A stretch of DNA of 24,011 nt from Tepidimonas sp. UBA997 (GTDB lineage: Bacteria > Pseudomonadota > Gammaproteobacteria > Burkholderiales > Burkholderiaceae_C), in the NCBI GenBank assembly GCA_002291945.1, contig DBAZ01000081.1, positions 14,257-38,267 on the forward strand, in the 5' to 3' direction. A program made the position numbers and the translations under genes. Each line of letters begins with the position of its first letter. Position 1 is the first letter of the stretch. The notes under the pieces were generated by a model. That model was not told where the DNA came from. It did no database searches and saw only the letters and a list, made by a program, of their open reading frames with translations. Of this stretch, positions 22,296 through 24,011 are shown in pieces.

Positions 22296-23140
22296 TGGCG
22301 TCCATCGTTTTTTCACACGGCAACAGCTTTCCGGCGGCCACCTACGGCGTCCTGCTGCAGGCCTTGCGTGCAGCGGGTTACCGGGTCAGTGCCGTGGACA
22401 AATACGGCCACGAACCGGCCTACCCGGTCACCAGCAACTGGCCCCACCTGGTGCAGCAGTTGGCCGACTTCGTGGTCAACCATCACACCGCCCACGACGG
22501 CCCGCTCTACCTGGTGGGCCATTCCCTGGGCGGCTTTCTGAGCCTGATGTGTGCGGCCAAACACCCGACACTCGCCGGTTTGCCCGTGGCAGGCGTGGTG
22601 ATGCTGGATTCCCCCGTGCTCGGCGGCTGGCGGGCCCGGGCACTCGAAGCCGCCAAGCACACCCGGCTGATTGGTGCGCTGTCGCCCGGGCAAGTCAGCC
22701 GCAAGCGCCGCAACAGTTGGGCCAACCTGCAAGAAGTGCAAGAACATTTCGCGCACAAAAAGGCCTTCGCCGCCTGGGACCCGCGCGTGTTGCGCGACTA
22801 CATCGAGCACGGTACCCACGAGGTGGTCAGTGGGCACATCACCCGGCGGGCACTGACCTTCGACCGCGACGTGGAAACGCGCATCTACAACACCCTGCCA
22901 CACAACCTGGACCGCCTGCTGCGCCGACACCCGCTGCAATGCCCGCTGGCCTTCGTGGGGGGCACGCAATCGGCCGAAATGCAGCAGGTCGGCATGGCCA
23001 TGACCCACAAGCTGGTCGGCAAAACCCCGAGCGAGCGCCTGCAGATGGTGCAAGGCACGCACCTGTTCCCGATGGAGCGGCCGGAGGACACCGCGCTGGC
23101 CATACAGCGCGCCATCCGCAGCTTCACGGCGTCCAGTTGA
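22295..23140 (+). CDS. Alpha/beta-fold hydrolase
   Basis: The 281-residue protein has the alpha/beta-hydrolase signature: FSHGNSFPA near the start (oxyanion-hole HGN), GHSLGG with nucleophile Ser77, and a probable catalytic His256 in QGTHLFPME. No signal peptide is present. Substrate cannot be predicted; the family includes esterases, lipases and acyl-transfer enzymes. The ATG overlaps the Anbu stop by one base (TGATG), indicating translational coupling. Its stop overlaps the convergent uppP by 17 bases. Confidence 0.88.
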   Translation: MASIVFSHGNSFPAATYGVLLQALRAAGYRVSAVDKYGHEPAYPVTSNWPHLVQQLADFVVNHHTAHDGPLYLVGHSLGGFLSLMCAAKHPTLAGLPVAGVVMLDSPVLGGWRARALEAAKHTRLIGALSPGQVSRKRRNSWANLQEVQEHFAHKKAFAAWDPRVLRDYIEHGTHEVVSGHITRRALTFDRDVETRIYNTLPHNLDRLLRRHPLQCPLAFVGGTQSAEMQQVGMAMTHKLVGKTPSERLQMVQGTHLFPMERPEDTALAIQRAIRSFTASS

Positions 23141-23954
23141 CCATGCCGGTGTAGGCCGTGAACAGCACCAGCACCCCGAAGGCGATGCGGTACCACGCAA
23201 ACGGGACAAAAGTGTGGGTGGACACGTAGCGCAGCAGCCACTTCACGCACACCCAGGCCGCCGCCCAGGAAACCACCAACCCGACCGCAAAAAAGGGCAG
23301 GTCGTCGATGCTCAGCAAGGCGCGGTGCTTGTACAGGTCGTAGGCGGCCGCGCCAAACAGCATCGGAATGGCCAGAAAGAAGCTGAACTCGGTCGCTGAA
23401 CGGCGTGAAAACCCGATCGCCATCGCACCGATGATGGTGGCCCCCGAGCGACTGACCCCCGGCACCAGCGCCAGGCACTGGATCAGCCCGACCGCGAGCG
23501 CGTCGCGCCAGCGGACTTCATCGACATCATTGATGCGTTGGGAAGGTCGTCGGGCCTGCACCGCCTCCACCCACAGCATCACCACGCCACCGGCAATGAA
23601 GCCGGTAGCGACCACCAGCGGGTTGAACAGCACGCCTTTGATGAATTCGATGAACAGAAACCCGGCCAGCGCCGCCGGGAAAAAACCGATCAGGATATTG
23701 CCCGTGAAACGCTGCGCCCGCGCTTCGCGCGGCAAATCGACCACGGTTTGCATCAGGCGCTGCATGTAGAGCGAAATGATGGCCAGGATGGAGCCGGTCT
23801 GGATCACCACCTCGAACACCTTGATCTTGTCGCCTTCTAGGCCTAGCAGGGAGGACGTGAGGATCAGGTGGCCGGTGGAAGAAATCGGCAGGAACTCGGT
23901 CAAGCCCTGCACCACGCCCATCAGGGCGGCCTTGAACAACAGCAATAAATCCAT
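23124..23954 (-). CDS. uppP: Undecaprenyl-diphosphatase UppP (BacA family)
   Basis: UppP is an inner-membrane enzyme that dephosphorylates undecaprenyl diphosphate, recycling the lipid carrier for peptidoglycan and O-antigen; overproduction gives bacitracin resistance in other bacteria. The 276-residue product (E. coli 273) carries GVVQGLTEFLPISSTGHLIL near the N-terminus, with the Glu and Ser residues of the active site, and LVPGVSRSGATIIG in the middle, the PGxSRSG motif. Several hydrophobic segments fit the usual eight-helix topology. The ATG at 23954 starts the conserved MDLLLLFKAALMG; an in-frame ATG 12 codons upstream lacks conservation. The remaining bases (23955-24011) are its upstream region, with no clear promoter. 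Confidence 0.96.
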   Translation of the reverse strand: MDLLLLFKAALMGVVQGLTEFLPISSTGHLILTSSLLGLEGDKIKVFEVVIQTGSILAIISLYMQRLMQTVVDLPREARAQRFTGNILIGFFPAALAGFLFIEFIKGVLFNPLVVATGFIAGGVVMLWVEAVQARRPSQRINDVDEVRWRDALAVGLIQCLALVPGVSRSGATIIGAMAIGFSRRSATEFSFFLAIPMLFGAAAYDLYKHRALLSIDDLPFFAVGLVVSWAAAWVCVKWLLRYVSTHTFVPFAWYRIAFGVLVLFTAYTGMVNWTP

Positions 23955-24011
23955 CGTGATCCAACCGGCAAAGTGCCGATCGTAACCCAAGGTCGGGGGT
24001 CATCCGGTTCG

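Noticed and set aside
1..24011. CRISPR arrays, mobile elements, phage genes, tRNA or rRNA genes
   Set aside because: Read on both strands, no spaced repeat array, transposase, integrase, terminal inverted repeat or cloverleaf-like gene was found; the content is core chromosomal genes throughout.

Overview
The window is a dense, GC-rich stretch of ordinary bacterial chromosome with essentially no intergenic space. Protein sequences and gene order (cysS, 3-methyladenine glycosylase, accA, tilS, lysC; the Ser/Thr kinase and PP2C phosphatase ahead of rph, rdgB and hemW; yicC, gmk, rpoZ, rsh, greB) point to a betaproteobacterium of the order Burkholderiales, most likely Comamonadaceae. That placement is inferred from family knowledge, not from a database search. 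I found no tRNA, rRNA, CRISPR array, insertion sequence, phage gene or attachment site. No gene-free stretch exceeds 300 bases. The longest are the 144 bases between greB and the Anbu gene and the 122 bases between rpoZ and rsh, both described below.

Layout. (1) 1-5304, minus strand: cysS, an AlkA-type glycosylase, accA, tilS and lysC (cut by the window edge), closely packed and probably one operon. (2) 5391-8745, plus strand: a secreted TPR protein, an exported cyclophilin with a lipobox, a cytoplasmic cyclophilin, lpxH (apparently starting at CTG) and the MtfA-type metallopeptidase, with short gaps or 4-base overlaps. (3) 8759-16575, minus strand: a Ser/Thr kinase, a PP2C phosphatase, rph, rdgB, hemW, a CBS-pair protein and a large DUF349 protein, again nearly gapless. 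(4) 16629-18383, plus strand: yicC, gmk and rpoZ, closed by a clear intrinsic terminator, followed by the bifunctional (p)ppGpp enzyme rsh (18506-20755). (5) greB on the minus strand, overlapping the end of rsh by 41 bases. (6) 21468-23140, plus strand: the Anbu proteasome-like hydrolase and a coupled alpha/beta hydrolase. (7) uppP on the minus strand, overlapping the end of the hydrolase by 17 bases.

How the genes fit together. Region 4-5 groups transcription and stringent-response functions: guanylate kinase supplies the GDP/GTP pool, omega and RNA polymerase are targets of (p)ppGpp, Rsh makes and degrades (p)ppGpp, and GreB works in the RNA polymerase secondary channel. Region 2 is mostly envelope-related (periplasmic folding, lipid A synthesis). 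Region 3 joins a cytosolic phosphorylation switch to housekeeping RNA, nucleotide and heme functions and to two poorly understood proteins (CBS and DUF349).

The window contains no obvious new multi-gene system. The points most worth a second look are the non-RD kinase with its phosphatase, the translationally overlapping CBS-DUF349 pair, Anbu without its usual partner genes, the CTG start of lpxH, a strong G-quadruplex motif at 5967-5983, and a 13-base tandem repeat in the greB/Anbu divergent promoter region.
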